Assembly: GCF_007289895.1 (NCBI RefSeq)
Contig: NZ_CP041660.1
Span: forward strand, 310,001 to 374,000
DNA length: 64,000 nucleotides
Reading direction: 5' to 3'
Source of the DNA: Catenovulum sediminis
GTDB lineage: Bacteria > Pseudomonadota > Gammaproteobacteria > Enterobacterales > Alteromonadaceae
A program made the position numbers and the translations under genes. Below are positions 9,994 through 19,880 of this stretch, piece after piece. Under the pieces are notes generated by a model, which saw only the letters and a program-made list of their open reading frames with translations, had not been told where the DNA came from and searched no databases. Numbering within the stretch: position 1 is the first letter of the stretch; each line of letters starts with the position of its first letter.

Positions 9994-10974
9994 CTATTTC
10001 CAACGTATTGAATCGATTAAACGTTCAGCCGTTTCAAAAGGTATTTTGCCAATTACAGTAACTTCGGCCTGCTGAACTTGCTGCGTTAAATAAGTATTTG
10101 CCCCGGAGCTGAGAGATACCGGCGTGAACGACTCATGACTTTTTAACTTGCGTAAGTAAATTGAGAACCATACAACCCCGTCAGACAACATAACATAGTC
10201 AACTAATTCGCGATCGCTACCATACAAATAATGGCGGTCTACTTTAACAGGTTCAAAGCCACTTGGTACCCATGAAATTTGCCAATCTACGCTCCGAATA
10301 GGTGCGCTATTTTTTATTGTAAACGCTTCTGGTAGCTCAGCTTCATTCACTTCAGTTAACAAACTACTCGGGGTATCGGTGACTTGAACATTAGAGACTT
10401 GGATTTGCTCTAAAGCTTCGCCATCTCTGGAGACAATTGCTGACTTTAGCATTAAGCCCGTTTCTTCATGTAACCATAGCCAATAATCAAATCTGTTATT
10501 ATCTTTTGCAATAATTCGAATCAGTCGCGCAGGTAACCCCGCAACCCGGCTTTTACCAACCAAATGAAACTCATATGCTTCTGCTATTTTTTTCAGATCT
10601 GCGCGCAATAACTCAGGTAATGGACCGTCGCTAATGGTGTCTCTAATACTGTAAGGTGACTGCTCAGGCTGCAAATAAGTCACGACATCATTTTTGCGAA
10701 TAAGCTGCTGGCCCGGACCATTAAGGGCCGTTAATATTTCTACTTCATCACCATCGACTACACCATGAAACCAACGCCATGGATCGGCTTTATTACCCGC
10801 AACAACGACAAACGAAATCTCATAGTTTAATTGGCTAATTGAATTTTTCATACGTTGCAACCATTGGGCTGCATCTTGAGTTTCAGCATATATCCTAGGA
10901 CTCACCACAATAACGCTGAAAAAAATAAGCCACCTAGTCCATTTGGACAGGTGGCCTAATAATAAATCATTCAT
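9994..10974 (-). CDS. rseB: RseB, periplasmic sigma-E regulator
   Basis: RseB binds the periplasmic part of the anti-sigma factor RseA and senses mislocalised lipopolysaccharide and outer membrane proteins. Starting at the ATG at 10974 gives 326 aa with a signal peptide ending near RIYAETQ. The open frame extends 159 bases upstream, but that part overlaps rseA in another frame and is not needed. The two-domain MucB/RseB fold is indicated by the LNYEISFVVV beginning and the C-terminal SSGANTYLTQQV region. There is no strong ribosome-binding site before 10974, so coupling to rseA translation is likely. Confidence 0.88.
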   Translation of the reverse strand: MNDLLLGHLSKWTRWLIFFSVIVVSPRIYAETQDAAQWLQRMKNSISQLNYEISFVVVAGNKADPWRWFHGVVDGDEVEILTALNGPGQQLIRKNDVVTYLQPEQSPYSIRDTISDGPLPELLRADLKKIAEAYEFHLVGKSRVAGLPARLIRIIAKDNNRFDYWLWLHEETGLMLKSAIVSRDGEALEQIQVSNVQVTDTPSSLLTEVNEAELPEAFTIKNSAPIRSVDWQISWVPSGFEPVKVDRHYLYGSDRELVDYVMLSDGVVWFSIYLRKLKSHESFTPVSLSSGANTYLTQQVQQAEVTVIGKIPFETAERLIDSIRWK

Positions 10975-10990
10975 GCGACTTTGAAATCTG

Positions 10991-11611
10991 CTAGTCAGGC
11001 TGAGCCCCTTTAGTTTGAACATTTTCTTTGTCTTCAATTTGACTATACTGCCTTGTTTTAAGTTGTTGAGCATGATCCATAATATATGCATTGATACGTT
11101 GTCTTTGCAGCATAGCATCAGACGTGCTAACACTTGGATAAGCTTCTACGTGTTGCATACTCACTGGGTCAAGTGCACCACCAACTGGAAATGTTTGCAA
11201 CACAGGCTGAGGCACCTGAACGTCTTGCTGACTATTTTGCTCTACTTGAAAGCCAATCACAAGCGCTGCTGCAAAAGAGGCCGCGATACCATATTGCATC
11301 GCTGGCCGGAAAAAACTCACCACTTTACTTTTAGTTGACTGAGCATTTTCAACATTAACTGCTTGTTGTGCCGTATGTTTAGCATTTGGCGCTAACACCA
11401 CTGGCTCTTTATCAATTGCTTGTGCAACCTTAGCAGCAATGTCAAAGTTTAATTCTTGAGGTAGTTCGTTTCGCATGGCATCACCAATTAAATGGTATCT
11501 GCCAAAACACTCAGCCAGTTTAGGGTCTTGCTTTAGTTTATCAATCGCTTGATTGTTATCCTGCTGACCGTCAACAAAGGCGGAAATGTTTTCTTTCATT
11601 TTTGAACTCAT
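10991..11611 (-). CDS. rseA: RseA, anti-sigma-E factor
   Basis: RseA is a single-pass membrane protein that holds sigma-E inactive until cut by DegS and RseP. The product is 206 aa from the ATG at 11611 (a GTG 6 bases upstream is also possible). The N-terminal domain ENISAFVDGQQDN...LIGDAMR is the sigma-binding part, and a membrane segment lies at about residues 108-125. The C-terminal periplasmic region is glutamine-rich. It follows rpoE by 51 bases. Confidence 0.9.
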   Translation of the reverse strand: MSSKMKENISAFVDGQQDNNQAIDKLKQDPKLAECFGRYHLIGDAMRNELPQELNFDIAAKVAQAIDKEPVVLAPNAKHTAQQAVNVENAQSTKSKVVSFFRPAMQYGIAASFAAALVIGFQVEQNSQQDVQVPQPVLQTFPVGGALDPVSMQHVEAYPSVSTSDAMLQRQRINAYIMDHAQQLKTRQYSQIEDKENVQTKGAQPD

Positions 11612-11662
11612 ACTCACTTCACTTTTCCAACAAAAATTTATGCAAACTAAAGTACAAACCTG

Positions 11663-12241
11663 TTAGCGCGCTAACATAGGTTGTAAATTACCGTCAATCG
11701 CTTCGCGTGCTCTGAAAATGCGAGATCGAACTGTACCAACCGGACAATCCATTACCTCTGCAATTTCTTCATAGCTCAAACCATCAATTTCTCTTAATGT
11801 GATGGCCGTTTTTAAATCATCTGGCAAAGTATCAATTGTGCTAAATACCACTTTTTTAACTTCATCAGACATCATCAGCTGTTCTGGCGAACTATTTACC
11901 CTTAATGCATCTGCACTATCGATAAACTCAGCTTCTGACACGTCAATATCATTTACTGCTACTTTCCTTGCTTGAGAAGCAATATAGTTTTTAGCACTGT
12001 TCACTGCGATGCGGTATAACCAAGTATAAAATGCACTTTCCCCTCGAAAACCGGGTATTGCACGATATGCTTTAATAAAAGCCTCTTGCGCTACATCTGC
12101 CACATCACCTGGGTGCTTAACATAGCGAGAAACCAAATTGGTAACCTTATGTTGATACTTTTGCACCAACAAGTTAAACGCTTGTTTATCACCTCGCTGA
12201 ACACGCTCAACTAGTTGCTGATCGCTTAAATCCAGCTTCAT
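11663..12241 (-). CDS. rpoE: RNA polymerase sigma factor RpoE
   Basis: RpoE is the extracytoplasmic-function sigma factor of envelope stress. The 192-aa product has the usual length; region 2 contains DVAQEAFIKAYRA and FYTWLYRIAVNSAKN, and region 4 contains LREIDGLSYEEIAEVMDCPVGTVRSR. It opens the rpoE-rseA-rseB-rseC operon and is divergent from nadB, exactly as in other gammaproteobacteria. Its own promoter shows a sigma-E type element, so it is likely autoregulated. Confidence 0.97.
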   Translation of the reverse strand: MKLDLSDQQLVERVQRGDKQAFNLLVQKYQHKVTNLVSRYVKHPGDVADVAQEAFIKAYRAIPGFRGESAFYTWLYRIAVNSAKNYIASQARKVAVNDIDVSEAEFIDSADALRVNSSPEQLMMSDEVKKVVFSTIDTLPDDLKTAITLREIDGLSYEEIAEVMDCPVGTVRSRIFRAREAIDGNLQPMLAR

Positions 12242-12331
12242 TTTGGCTCGCGCTCCTGTAATCTCATTAAATTATTGATACGATAAAACAATTGTATTAT
12301 CAGTACTGTGAATATTTCACATTTATGAGTT

Positions 12332-12359
12332 GATAGACAGTCAGTTGCAGAAAAAGTTC
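12332..12359 (-). promoter_or_regulatory. sigma-E-type promoter of rpoE
   Basis: On the minus strand GAACTT (12359-12354), a 16-base spacer and TCTATC (12337-12332) match the sigma-E consensus (GGAACTT, 16 bases, TCTGA-like) and resemble the Escherichia coli rpoE autoregulated promoter. It lies about 90 bases upstream of the rpoE start codon. This was recognised by eye. Confidence 0.65.
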
Positions 12360-12446
12360 TAAAAAATTTATTTAACTGTAAAATCAACCCAAATATAACT
12401 GTTCATAGTAATATACTTACACATAAAGAGTTAATTAATAATATAT

Positions 12447-14051
12447 ATGAAACATACCGCGCTTGAGCATACATGTGATGTATTAGTAATAGGTGCAGGT
12501 GCAGCAGGCCTGACCCTAGCACTTAGATTGGCCGATTCTGCCAATGTAATAGTACTTAGTAAGTCAAAACTCAAAGAAGGTTCAACTTATTATGCTCAAG
12601 GGGGTATTGCCGCCGTATTTGATAAAAACGACAGCATTGAATCGCACGTGCAAGATACTTTAATTGCCGGTGCCGGTTTATGCGAAGAGAAGGCTGTTAG
12701 ATTTACTGCCGAGAATGCCCGTCAAAGCTTAGAAACCTTAATTAGTTATGGCGTACCATTTGACACGGTTGTCAATGAGCAAGGCGTTGAAAAATTTCAC
12801 TTAACAAGAGAAGGTGGTCATAGCCACAGACGCATCTTACATGCCGCCGATGCAACCGGCAAAGCGGTACAAAAAACGTTAATTCGTTCTGCTCAATCTC
12901 ATCCAAATATTAATATATTTGAGCGCTACAATGCGGTTGATTTAATCACTGCTAAAAAAATTCGCCAACAAGGCAAACTTGTTTATGGTGCTTACGTATG
13001 GAACCGTAATGATGAAAGAGTTGAAGTGATTAAAGCGGCGCGTGTTGTTTTAGCAACGGGCGGAGCCAGTAAAGTTTACCAATATACTTCAAATCCCGAT
13101 ATCGCAAGTGGTGATGGTATCGCAATGGCATGGCGTGCAGGTTGCCGAGTGGCAAATATGGAATTTAATCAGTTCCACCCTACTTGTTTATTCCACCCTG
13201 ATGCAAAAAACTTCCTGCTAACAGAAGCATTGCGCGGTGAAGGTGCCTATTTGCGTCGACCAGACGGCAGCCGTTTTATGCCAGATTTTGATGAGCGGGC
13301 TGAGTTAGCTCCTCGTGATATTGTGGCGCGGGCAATTGATTTCGAAATGAAACGTCTCGGGGCTGATTGTATGTATTTAGATATTAGCCACAAACCTAAA
13401 GATTTTATTAAGCATCATTTTCCGAATATATATAAACGCTGTAAAAAGTATGGATTAAACATCAGTAAAAACCCGATTCCGGTTGTACCCGCGGCACATT
13501 ATACTTGCGGTGGGGTGATGACGGATCTCAACGGACAAACGGATATCGAAAACCTCTACGCGATTGGTGAAGTTGCATATACTGGGCTACATGGGGCAAA
13601 TCGCATGGCAAGTAATTCATTACTTGAATGTCTGGTATTCGCTGAAGCGGCGGCCAAACAAATACTGGCCAATGAATTCGACACTTCAGTATTCCCTGCT
13701 ATCCCGGCTTGGGACGAAAGCCAAGTTTCTGACAGCGATGAAGAAGTCGTGATCCAGCACAATTGGCACGAACTACGGTTATTGATGTGGGATTATGTTG
13801 GTATTGTTCGCACGAATAAACGATTGGAACGCGCACTGCGACGTATAGAATTACTGCAGCAAGAGGTAAAAGACTACTACGCGAACTTTAAAGTGAGTAA
13901 CAATTTATTAGAACTCAGAAATTTACTAGACGTTGCAGAACTCATTGTCCGCTGTGCAATGGAGCGAAAAGAAAGCCGCGGTTTACACTACAATCTGGAT
14001 TACCCAGATCTGGACAAAAACTCTAAACCTACAGTTTTAGATCCGCAATAA
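12447..14051 (+). CDS. nadB: L-aspartate oxidase
   Basis: NadB oxidises L-aspartate to iminoaspartate in NAD synthesis, using FAD. The product is 534 aa, the normal length. The dinucleotide-binding [13 protein letters not shown] is near residue 14; the active-site block with [21 protein letters not shown] and the fumarate reductase-like FHPTCLFHP and ARAID stretches are intact. It is divergent from rpoE and converges with ygfX 7 bases beyond its stop. Confidence 0.97.
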   Translation: MKHTALEHTCDVLVIGAGAAGLTLALRLADSANVIVLSKSKLKEGSTYYAQGGIAAVFDKNDSIESHVQDTLIAGAGLCEEKAVRFTAENARQSLETLISYGVPFDTVVNEQGVEKFHLTREGGHSHRRILHAADATGKAVQKTLIRSAQSHPNINIFERYNAVDLITAKKIRQQGKLVYGAYVWNRNDERVEVIKAARVVLATGGASKVYQYTSNPDIASGDGIAMAWRAGCRVANMEFNQFHPTCLFHPDAKNFLLTEALRGEGAYLRRPDGSRFMPDFDERAELAPRDIVARAIDFEMKRLGADCMYLDISHKPKDFIKHHFPNIYKRCKKYGLNISKNPIPVVPAAHYTCGGVMTDLNGQTDIENLYAIGEVAYTGLHGANRMASNSLLECLVFAEAAAKQILANEFDTSVFPAIPAWDESQVSDSDEEVVIQHNWHELRLLMWDYVGIVRTNKRLERALRRIELLQQEVKDYYANFKVSNNLLELRNLLDVAELIVRCAMERKESRGLHYNLDYPDLDKNSKPTVLDPQ

Positions 14052-14058
14052 ATTCGTT

Positions 14059-14508
14059 TTACGAGGACGTTGTGCCAGTTGCACCAGAATGTCTTAATAG
14101 TTTAATACCGCGTCGTAAGCGGCATTGTTCTGAATTATTTAACATATCTGGCGCTAATAGCCAGCTGGCATGATGACTTCCAAAGCGAATGAAAAACCAA
14201 TTGCCTAGGTAAAAGCTCCGACGACTCAAGTTTAAAAGTTCACCATCGAGAATCAATTGACAGCCATGTGATTTTTTAAACAACAGTAAAAACCGTTGCG
14301 GCAACCTCTGATAGAGTTGTCGTTTAGCAAAATACGCTAAACAGCCCATCAGCGTTGCAAAACTTGCGATAAATAACAGACGTAGTAATCCAGCATCTGG
14401 TAAATGTAAAGTGCATATCATTAAAATAAAAAACACTAAATGGGCAGTATATATATACACTGCCAGCATTGAACGCCTCGAAACCCTAATACTATACGAG
14501 TGCGCCAT
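14059..14508 (-). CDS. ygfX: YgfX/CptA-like membrane protein
   Basis: The 149-aa protein has two membrane helices (about residues 18-60) followed by a cytoplasmic domain, the plan of YgfX (also called CptA), reported in Escherichia coli as a toxin-like partner of SdhE affecting cell shape. Sequence identity is low, as usual for this family, so the name rests on size, topology and its overlap of 17 bases with sdhE just upstream. Confidence 0.78.
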   Translation of the reverse strand: MAHSYSIRVSRRSMLAVYIYTAHLVFFILMICTLHLPDAGLLRLLFIASFATLMGCLAYFAKRQLYQRLPQRFLLLFKKSHGCQLILDGELLNLSRRSFYLGNWFFIRFGSHHASWLLAPDMLNNSEQCRLRRGIKLLRHSGATGTTSS

Positions 14509-14740
14509 TTAGTTTATGTATTTTTTTAATCATTTGCGCAAGTTCGGCATCGTTACACGCTTCATGCCCCATAAACCAAGCAAACAACTCAGGATCATCT
14601 CCTGCCAACAAACGCTGAAATATAAGCTTTTCTTCTTCTGGTAATTGCGCGTAATGGTTATCCATAAATGGCATTAATATTACATCTAATTCCAACATAC
14701 CTCTGCGGCATGCCCATCTGGTTCTTGCTTCACTTTGCAT
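14492..14740 (-). CDS. sdhE: FAD assembly factor SdhE
   Basis: SdhE promotes covalent FAD attachment to succinate dehydrogenase and fumarate reductase. The 82-aa product carries the invariant RRGMLELD (RGxxE) motif near residue 13 and the FAWFMGH motif further on. It overlaps ygfX, and both lie next to nadB and ygfZ, a neighbourhood conserved in gammaproteobacteria. Confidence 0.93.
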   Translation of the reverse strand: MQSEARTRWACRRGMLELDVILMPFMDNHYAQLPEEEKLIFQRLLAGDDPELFAWFMGHEACNDAELAQMIKKIHKLNGALV

Positions 14741-14944
14741 AGATATTCCTACAAATTAATTTACTGCCTGAGTATATACCCAGAGTGATAAAATTGCAGT
14801 CGATAGTAATTATTAATACAACAGCATAATGGGTCATCCTAGATATTTATAATTGTCTATATAAATCAACACTTGTGATTTGCTACAATACCCACATAAC
14901 TAACAGCCAGATGAACGCATAAATTGTTTGGAGTTTTACCTAAT

Positions 14945-15844
14945 ATGGCAAATAAATTGGTATCCTTAGCGCAGTGGCAGGCCATCAGAGTCACCGGAGA
15001 AGATGCAAAAAAATATCTCAACAGCCAGCTCACTTGTGATGTGGAAGCTTTGGCTGAGAACAGGGCCAGTTTTGCATGCCATTGTGATGCCAAAGGAAAA
15101 GTGTGGTCACAGTTTTATTTAATTGTCCTTAAAGATCAAATACTGCTTTTTCAACATCAATCCAGTATTGAAAAGTCGTTAAGTGAACTCAAAAAATTCA
15201 GTGTCTTTTCAAAAGTAGAAATAATAGCGGATGCAAATTCCTTGCAATTTTTTGCCTTATTAGGCGCAAATCAGTCGACCAGTCAACATCAAGTCTCACC
15301 TCAGGGTTCGGCTTATCGTGTAGGTATGTGTGACAATATTGAGCTTATTATCGCCGAATCTGCAAGTGATGCACAATCGATTAGCGCACTAGATGCCGAA
15401 GAAAACACTGGCGACTTTGAACAAGCATTGTCTGCAGCTGTCATTCCGTTTATCACTGATTTGCACCAAAACACGTATGTACCCCAAATGCTAAACGCAC
15501 ATGCGCTTAAAGGCATTAGCTTTAAGAAAGGCTGTTATTTAGGACAAGAAACCGTTGCCCGAATGCGCTACCGCGGTGGCTGTAAAAAAGCCAGTTTCGC
15601 GTTTTCAGCAAACAACCAAGTTATAACGGGCAGTGATATTGAAGTTGCGTTAGGTGACAATTGGCGACGCAGCGGAGAAGTCATATTAAGTACCTATGAC
15701 GCACAAACAAATCAAACTAGAGGGATCGCTGTTATGCCAATAGACAGTGATATCTCAGCACAATACCGAGTAAAAGATGATAGTAGCCTCCAGGTTCAGC
15801 TGTCCGCTCTACCTTACTCACTAGACTATGAGGAAAGTAAATGA
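14945..15844 (+). CDS. ygfZ: folate-binding protein YgfZ
   Basis: YgfZ uses folate to support iron-sulfur cluster repair and tRNA modification. The product is 299 aa from the ATG at 14945, preceded by GGAG 11 bases upstream; a TTG at 14924 would add seven residues. The family motif KGCYLGQETVAR is complete with its cysteine. The glycine cleavage T-like fold is expected over the whole length. It overlaps the following slyD-like gene by 4 bases (ATGA), indicating coupling. Confidence 0.93.
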   Translation: MANKLVSLAQWQAIRVTGEDAKKYLNSQLTCDVEALAENRASFACHCDAKGKVWSQFYLIVLKDQILLFQHQSSIEKSLSELKKFSVFSKVEIIADANSLQFFALLGANQSTSQHQVSPQGSAYRVGMCDNIELIIAESASDAQSISALDAEENTGDFEQALSAAVIPFITDLHQNTYVPQMLNAHALKGISFKKGCYLGQETVARMRYRGGCKKASFAFSANNQVITGSDIEVALGDNWRRSGEVILSTYDAQTNQTRGIAVMPIDSDISAQYRVKDDSSLQVQLSALPYSLDYEESK

Positions 15845-16323
15845 AAATCGAAGCAAATACAGTTGTATCCATGCACTATCAAGTAAAAAACGCCGATGGC
15901 GAGCAGATCGATAGCTCAAAAGGTGGTGAGCCACTTGCGTTTATTCACGGCAAGGGTTTTTTAATTAAAGGCTTAGAAGACCAATTGGCGGGTAAAGAAG
16001 CAGGTGATAAATTTGCTTGTACGATTGAACCTGCACAAGCTTATGGCGAATACCATGAAGAACTTTCTCAAAAGCTACCGGCTGATGTATTTGACCATAT
16101 TGAAGAAATTCATGAAGGTATGCACTTACGTGCTGATACAGATCAGGGGCAACAATCTGTTATTATTACTAAAATCGAAGACGGTTTTGTAACAGTAGAC
16201 GGTAACCATCCGCTGGCTGGTTTAACGTTAGAATTTGACGTGGAAGTTGTTGAAGTGCGCGCAGCAACCGAAGAAGAGCTCGCTCATGGCCATGTCCATG
16301 GCGCTGGTGGCTGTGGCCACTAG
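15841..16323 (+). CDS. slyD: SlyD-like FKBP-type peptidyl-prolyl isomerase
   Basis: The 160-aa product contains a split FKBP domain with an inserted chaperone flap: the opening VVSMHYQVKNADGEQID, the FIHGKGFLIKGLE stretch and the later HPLAGLTLEFDVEV block. The tail HGHVHGAGGCGH is a short metal-binding region like that of SlyD, which delivers nickel to metalloenzymes, though it is shorter than in Escherichia coli. With the lar cofactor cluster nearby a nickel role is plausible, but general folding activity is just as likely. Confidence 0.85.
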   Translation: MKIEANTVVSMHYQVKNADGEQIDSSKGGEPLAFIHGKGFLIKGLEDQLAGKEAGDKFACTIEPAQAYGEYHEELSQKLPADVFDHIEEIHEGMHLRADTDQGQQSVIITKIEDGFVTVDGNHPLAGLTLEFDVEVVEVRAATEEELAHGHVHGAGGCGH

Positions 16324-16346
16324 ATTGTTAGTCTACAAAGCTGAAT

Positions 16347-16385
16347 AAAAATAGGCAACAGCAATCAATAGTTAATTGCTGTTGC
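16347..16385 (-). terminator. intrinsic terminator of the SDR gene
   Basis: An 11-bp perfect stem (GCAACAGCAAT at 16355-16365 paired with 16375-16385) has a 9-base loop. Read on the minus strand it is followed by CCTATTTTTATT. The SDR stop codon lies in the stem and loop. It also sits just after the slyD-like gene, so it may stop both transcripts. Confidence 0.7.
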
Positions 16386-17117
16386 ATCCCAATGCAATAA
16401 TCGCCCAGAATCCTCGACGGTTAAACCTTGAATAACCTTTGTTAATCTCTGCGCTGTAAGTTGTGCTGAATATAGCTTTTCCTTATCGACATTTGCTTGA
16501 AAGGGTTTAGATAATTTTGTATCTGTGGTGCCCGGATGCACAGCCACAATAATATTATTTGGGTATCGACGACGCCATTCAATCGAAATATTTTTCACCA
16601 ACATATTGAGTGCCGCTTTACTCATGCGATAGCTATACCAGCCCCCCAGATAATTCTCACTGATACTACCAACCAATGCTGACAGATTGATACAGGTTTG
16701 TCTTTGCGTGGCTTGAGAACAATTGTTTACAATCTGAGCAAAATGTATATGAGGGTGCAAATTACCCTGCAAGTTAATATTTAAAGCCTCAACAGATAAT
16801 TGCTGCAATGACTTTTCGGGTTTGACGTGAGCGTTGTGCAAAAAGCCGCAACAATTAATCCAATAACGCGTATCTAATTGATGTGTTTTAACATATGTAG
16901 AGACTGTATCAACAGAACTCGCTTGTGACAGATCGACCGCCAGCCATGAAACACGGTTAGCAAAATGACTCTGATAAGTAGGCAAGGATGCTTTCAGGTG
17001 TTCGGGTCTGCGCGTTATCAATAAAAAATTAAAAGACTGAAATTTTTCATACCAATAGTTAAATAAAGCCTGAGCAATACCACTGCTCGCACCTGCGATA
17101 ACGATACAAGGTTTCAT
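16365..17117 (-). CDS. short-chain dehydrogenase/reductase
   Basis: The 250-aa protein has an N-terminal nucleotide-binding GASSGIAQAL motif, an INCCGF strand in place of the usual NNAG, and the catalytic YSYRMSK (Y-x3-K) with a serine upstream in NLSALVGS. The shape resembles the C-factor (CsgA-like) branch of the superfamily. The substrate cannot be told. It stands alone between the slyD-like gene and rdgB. Confidence 0.85.
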   Translation of the reverse strand: MKPCIVIAGASSGIAQALFNYWYEKFQSFNFLLITRRPEHLKASLPTYQSHFANRVSWLAVDLSQASSVDTVSTYVKTHQLDTRYWINCCGFLHNAHVKPEKSLQQLSVEALNINLQGNLHPHIHFAQIVNNCSQATQRQTCINLSALVGSISENYLGGWYSYRMSKAALNMLVKNISIEWRRRYPNNIIVAVHPGTTDTKLSKPFQANVDKEKLYSAQLTAQRLTKVIQGLTVEDSGRLLHWDATAINY

Positions 17118-17237
17118 TTATCCATCCACATTAAACGCCATTTATTGGTTTACGAATGTACTCAAGCATTAGATCTAATTCGACTCAGAAAGCAAGGCAC
17201 AGTAAACTAGCGGGAAAATACACTAGAGTGGCAGGTC

Positions 17238-17837
17238 ATGATGAAAAAAATAGTTTTAGCTACAGGCAATTTAGGCAAGGTAGCTGAGTTAAATCAAATG
17301 CTTTCAGACAAACACTATGAAGTTGTTTCTCAGGGCGAATTTAACGTACCTGAAGCCGATGAAACAGGTTTAACTTTTGTCGAAAACGCAATTCTAAAAG
17401 CACGCAATGCATGTCACCATACCGGTTTACCAGCCATTGCAGATGATTCCGGTTTAGAAGTAGATTTTTTACATGGTTTACCGGGTATATATTCAGCAAG
17501 ATATGCAGGCTTAGATGCGACTGACCAAGACAATATAGATAAATTACAGGCCGCACTAAAAGGTGTGCCTGCCATCCAAAGGACTGCCAAATTTCAGTGC
17601 GTACTGGTTTTCATGCGGCACGAAAAAGATCCAACCCCATTAATTTGTCACGGTACTTGGCACGGACAGATAACCGAAACGCAAAGCGGTAGCAATGGTT
17701 TTGGCTATGATCCAGTATTTTTTGTAAAAAGTGAAAACTGTACCTCTGCTGAATTAAATAAAGAACGAAAAAACACCTTAAGTCACAGAGCGCAAGCTTT
17801 AAAATTATTGGCACGCGAAATAGATAAACTGGCCTGA
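17238..17837 (+). CDS. rdgB: XTP/dITP pyrophosphatase RdgB
   Basis: RdgB hydrolyses non-canonical purine nucleoside triphosphates. The 199-aa product begins with [15 protein letters not shown] and contains the substrate-binding [10 protein letters not shown] and GFGYDPVF and the C-terminal SHRAQALK motifs. Two tandem ATG codons occur at the start; the first is given. The gene ends 1 base before hemW, as in many gammaproteobacteria. Confidence 0.96.
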   Translation: MMKKIVLATGNLGKVAELNQMLSDKHYEVVSQGEFNVPEADETGLTFVENAILKARNACHHTGLPAIADDSGLEVDFLHGLPGIYSARYAGLDATDQDNIDKLQAALKGVPAIQRTAKFQCVLVFMRHEKDPTPLICHGTWHGQITETQSGSNGFGYDPVFFVKSENCTSAELNKERKNTLSHRAQALKLLAREIDKLA

Positions 17838-17838
17838 T

Positions 17839-18975
17839 ATGATACTTCCTCCTCTTAGTTTATACATCCATATTCCTTGGTGTGTGCAGAAGTGCCCGTA
17901 TTGCGACTTCAATTCGCATGCTGTGAAAAATGGCATCCCAGAAGATCAATATATCGCTGCGATACTTAAAGATCTGCAACAAGACTTACCGCTAGTACAA
18001 AGCCGAAAAATTCAAAGTATTTTTTTTGGCGGTGGCACACCCAGCATTTTTAGTGCTCAAGCAATAGATAAAATACTTAGAGGGGTTAAGAGTTTAGTGC
18101 AGCTCGATGAGCATTGCGAAATTACACTTGAAGCAAACCCGGGCACACTCGATAATCAAAAATTTACGGGATTTAAACAAGCTGGTGTCAATCGATTCTC
18201 GATTGGCGTACAAAGCTTCCAAGCAGATAAATTAACGCAATTAGGGCGCATTCACAATCCATTACAAGCACAACAGGCCGCTCAATTGGCGACGCAACTA
18301 AAGCTTAATAGTTTTAATATTGATTTAATGCACGGATTGCCAGCACAAAGTGTTGAAGATGCGTTATTTGATTTACAAAAAGCAATCGATTTAGCACCAC
18401 CACATTTATCCTGGTATCAATTAACCATAGAGCCCAATACATTATTTGCCTCAAAACCTCCCACTTTACCGCTAGACGAAACCTTGTGGCAAATTCAACA
18501 ACAAGGCCAAGCACTGTTGGCTAAACATGGCTATAGACAATACGAAATTAGTGCATACAGCAAAAATAATCATCAAAGTAAGCACAACTTAAATTATTGG
18601 CGCTATGGTGACTACCTAGCAATAGGCTGTGGTGCACACGGTAAGATAACACGTGCTGAGCGCAATGAAATTTTCCGATATGAGAAAATAAAACACCCGA
18701 AAGGCTATATGCAAGCCGCAAAAGAATTTAATTATAAAACGCACTTAGTCGCAAAAGAAGAGCGTATATTTGAGTTTTTTATGAATCGTTTTCGACTTTT
18801 TGAAGTGTGTGAACAGCTCGATTTTGAAAATCTTACCGGCCTTCATGTAAACACTATAAACACTATGATCCAACAAGCGGCAGACAAAGAGCTTATTGAA
18901 GTTACAAAAAGTCACTGGCAAGTGACTCAACATGGACACAGATACCTTAATGATTTACTCGAAATATTTGTTTAA
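17839..18975 (+). CDS. hemW: radical SAM haem chaperone HemW
   Basis: HemW is a radical SAM protein that inserts haem into respiratory enzymes; older annotations call it oxygen-independent coproporphyrinogen oxidase-like. The product is 378 aa. The cluster motif CVQKCPYCDF is at residues 15-24, with the fourth cysteine pattern differing from true HemN. The FFGGGTPS strand and the C-terminal winged-helix domain are present. Confidence 0.93.
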   Translation: MILPPLSLYIHIPWCVQKCPYCDFNSHAVKNGIPEDQYIAAILKDLQQDLPLVQSRKIQSIFFGGGTPSIFSAQAIDKILRGVKSLVQLDEHCEITLEANPGTLDNQKFTGFKQAGVNRFSIGVQSFQADKLTQLGRIHNPLQAQQAAQLATQLKLNSFNIDLMHGLPAQSVEDALFDLQKAIDLAPPHLSWYQLTIEPNTLFASKPPTLPLDETLWQIQQQGQALLAKHGYRQYEISAYSKNNHQSKHNLNYWRYGDYLAIGCGAHGKITRAERNEIFRYEKIKHPKGYMQAAKEFNYKTHLVAKEERIFEFFMNRFRLFEVCEQLDFENLTGLHVNTINTMIQQAADKELIEVTKSHWQVTQHGHRYLNDLLEIFV

Positions 18976-19516
18976 TGCATTGTACTTAGCACTGACATTA
19001 GCACTGTCATTAACACTGCTTGGTTGCAATACAACACCTAAATCAACTCAAGCGGAAAACCCAATAAAAGCGCAAAAAGTTAAAGAAGTTGCCAGTCAAT
19101 TTATGACAGCGTATGCCTTTCATGATGACTTCGAGTATTTTTTAAGCTTTTATGCTGAAAATGCTCAGGTCAAAGATATTATTCGAGGTGAAAAGGCTAC
19201 AGGTCGTGAAGCAATAAAAGCTTTTTTTAACTGGCATGATGAAAAGTTTTCACTCGGGAATTCAGCCAGTGCGGTTGTGGTAGAGGAAATATGGGTAGAC
19301 AACAGCACGGCGATAGTTACAGGCTACTTTATGCCATTTATCTATGACGGTATAAAGTTTGGTCCATGGCATATGATGATGGTATTAGAATTTGATCAAG
19401 ACTATAAAATAGCTAAACAAGTCGATTGGATTAACTACACCCCTAAAGTGATATTCACAAACAGTCCTGATTCAAATAGAGAAATTAAAATACCAAATTA
19501 CTTATTTGATGATTGA
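18950..19516 (+). CDS. predicted lipoprotein with NTF2/SnoaL-like domain
   Basis: The 188-aa frame begins with a signal sequence ending in the lipobox LTLLGC (cysteine 26). The rest resembles a SnoaL/NTF2-like fold: a helix with FMTAYAFHDDFEYFLSFYAENA, then GREAIKAFF and a strand-rich end. Many such proteins in marine bacteria have no known role. The ATG at 18950 lies inside the end of hemW; another ATG at 18932 would add six residues. It converges with the next gene, the two overlapping by 19 bases. Confidence 0.7.
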   Translation: MIYSKYLFNALYLALTLALSLTLLGCNTTPKSTQAENPIKAQKVKEVASQFMTAYAFHDDFEYFLSFYAENAQVKDIIRGEKATGREAIKAFFNWHDEKFSLGNSASAVVVEEIWVDNSTAIVTGYFMPFIYDGIKFGPWHMMMVLEFDQDYKIAKQVDWINYTPKVIFTNSPDSNREIKIPNYLFDD

Positions 19517-19767
19517 TTATTTTTTAGATGATCTTTCTTTTTATCCAGGTCCTTTAGGTTGTTGCGACGTGCCCAATATAACTGAATTCCCAATACGGCG
19601 ACTAAAACGCCGATAATGGTGAAAATGGTTATTGTACTATCCGCAATATTAAATTGGGAAAGCCCCCAAGCTATAACGACGGGCAGCAACGCCACACAAA
19701 TCAGAATTAGCCATGCGCTAACAGTCATTTTTTTGCGTCGAATTGCTGTCTGTTTGTCTTTGTCCAT
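19498..19767 (-). CDS. small two-helix membrane protein
   Basis: This 89-aa protein has a charged N-terminus, two membrane helices (about residues 16-36 and 44-62) and a lysine-rich C-terminus. I do not recognise the family. The start at 19767 is chosen because AGGAGA stands 5 bases upstream; the open frame continues to 19851 without a better signal. Confidence 0.6.
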   Translation of the reverse strand: MDKDKQTAIRRKKMTVSAWLILICVALLPVVIAWGLSQFNIADSTITIFTIIGVLVAVLGIQLYWARRNNLKDLDKKKDHLKNNQSSNK

Positions 19768-19880
19768 AACAATCTCCTGAACGACAGCATTATCAGACAT
19801 TAAGAAGCAATTTACATTCTTCATTTTATCTTCCTTAAGTATAACAACCACAATGCATAAAAAATATACACATTTGAAAT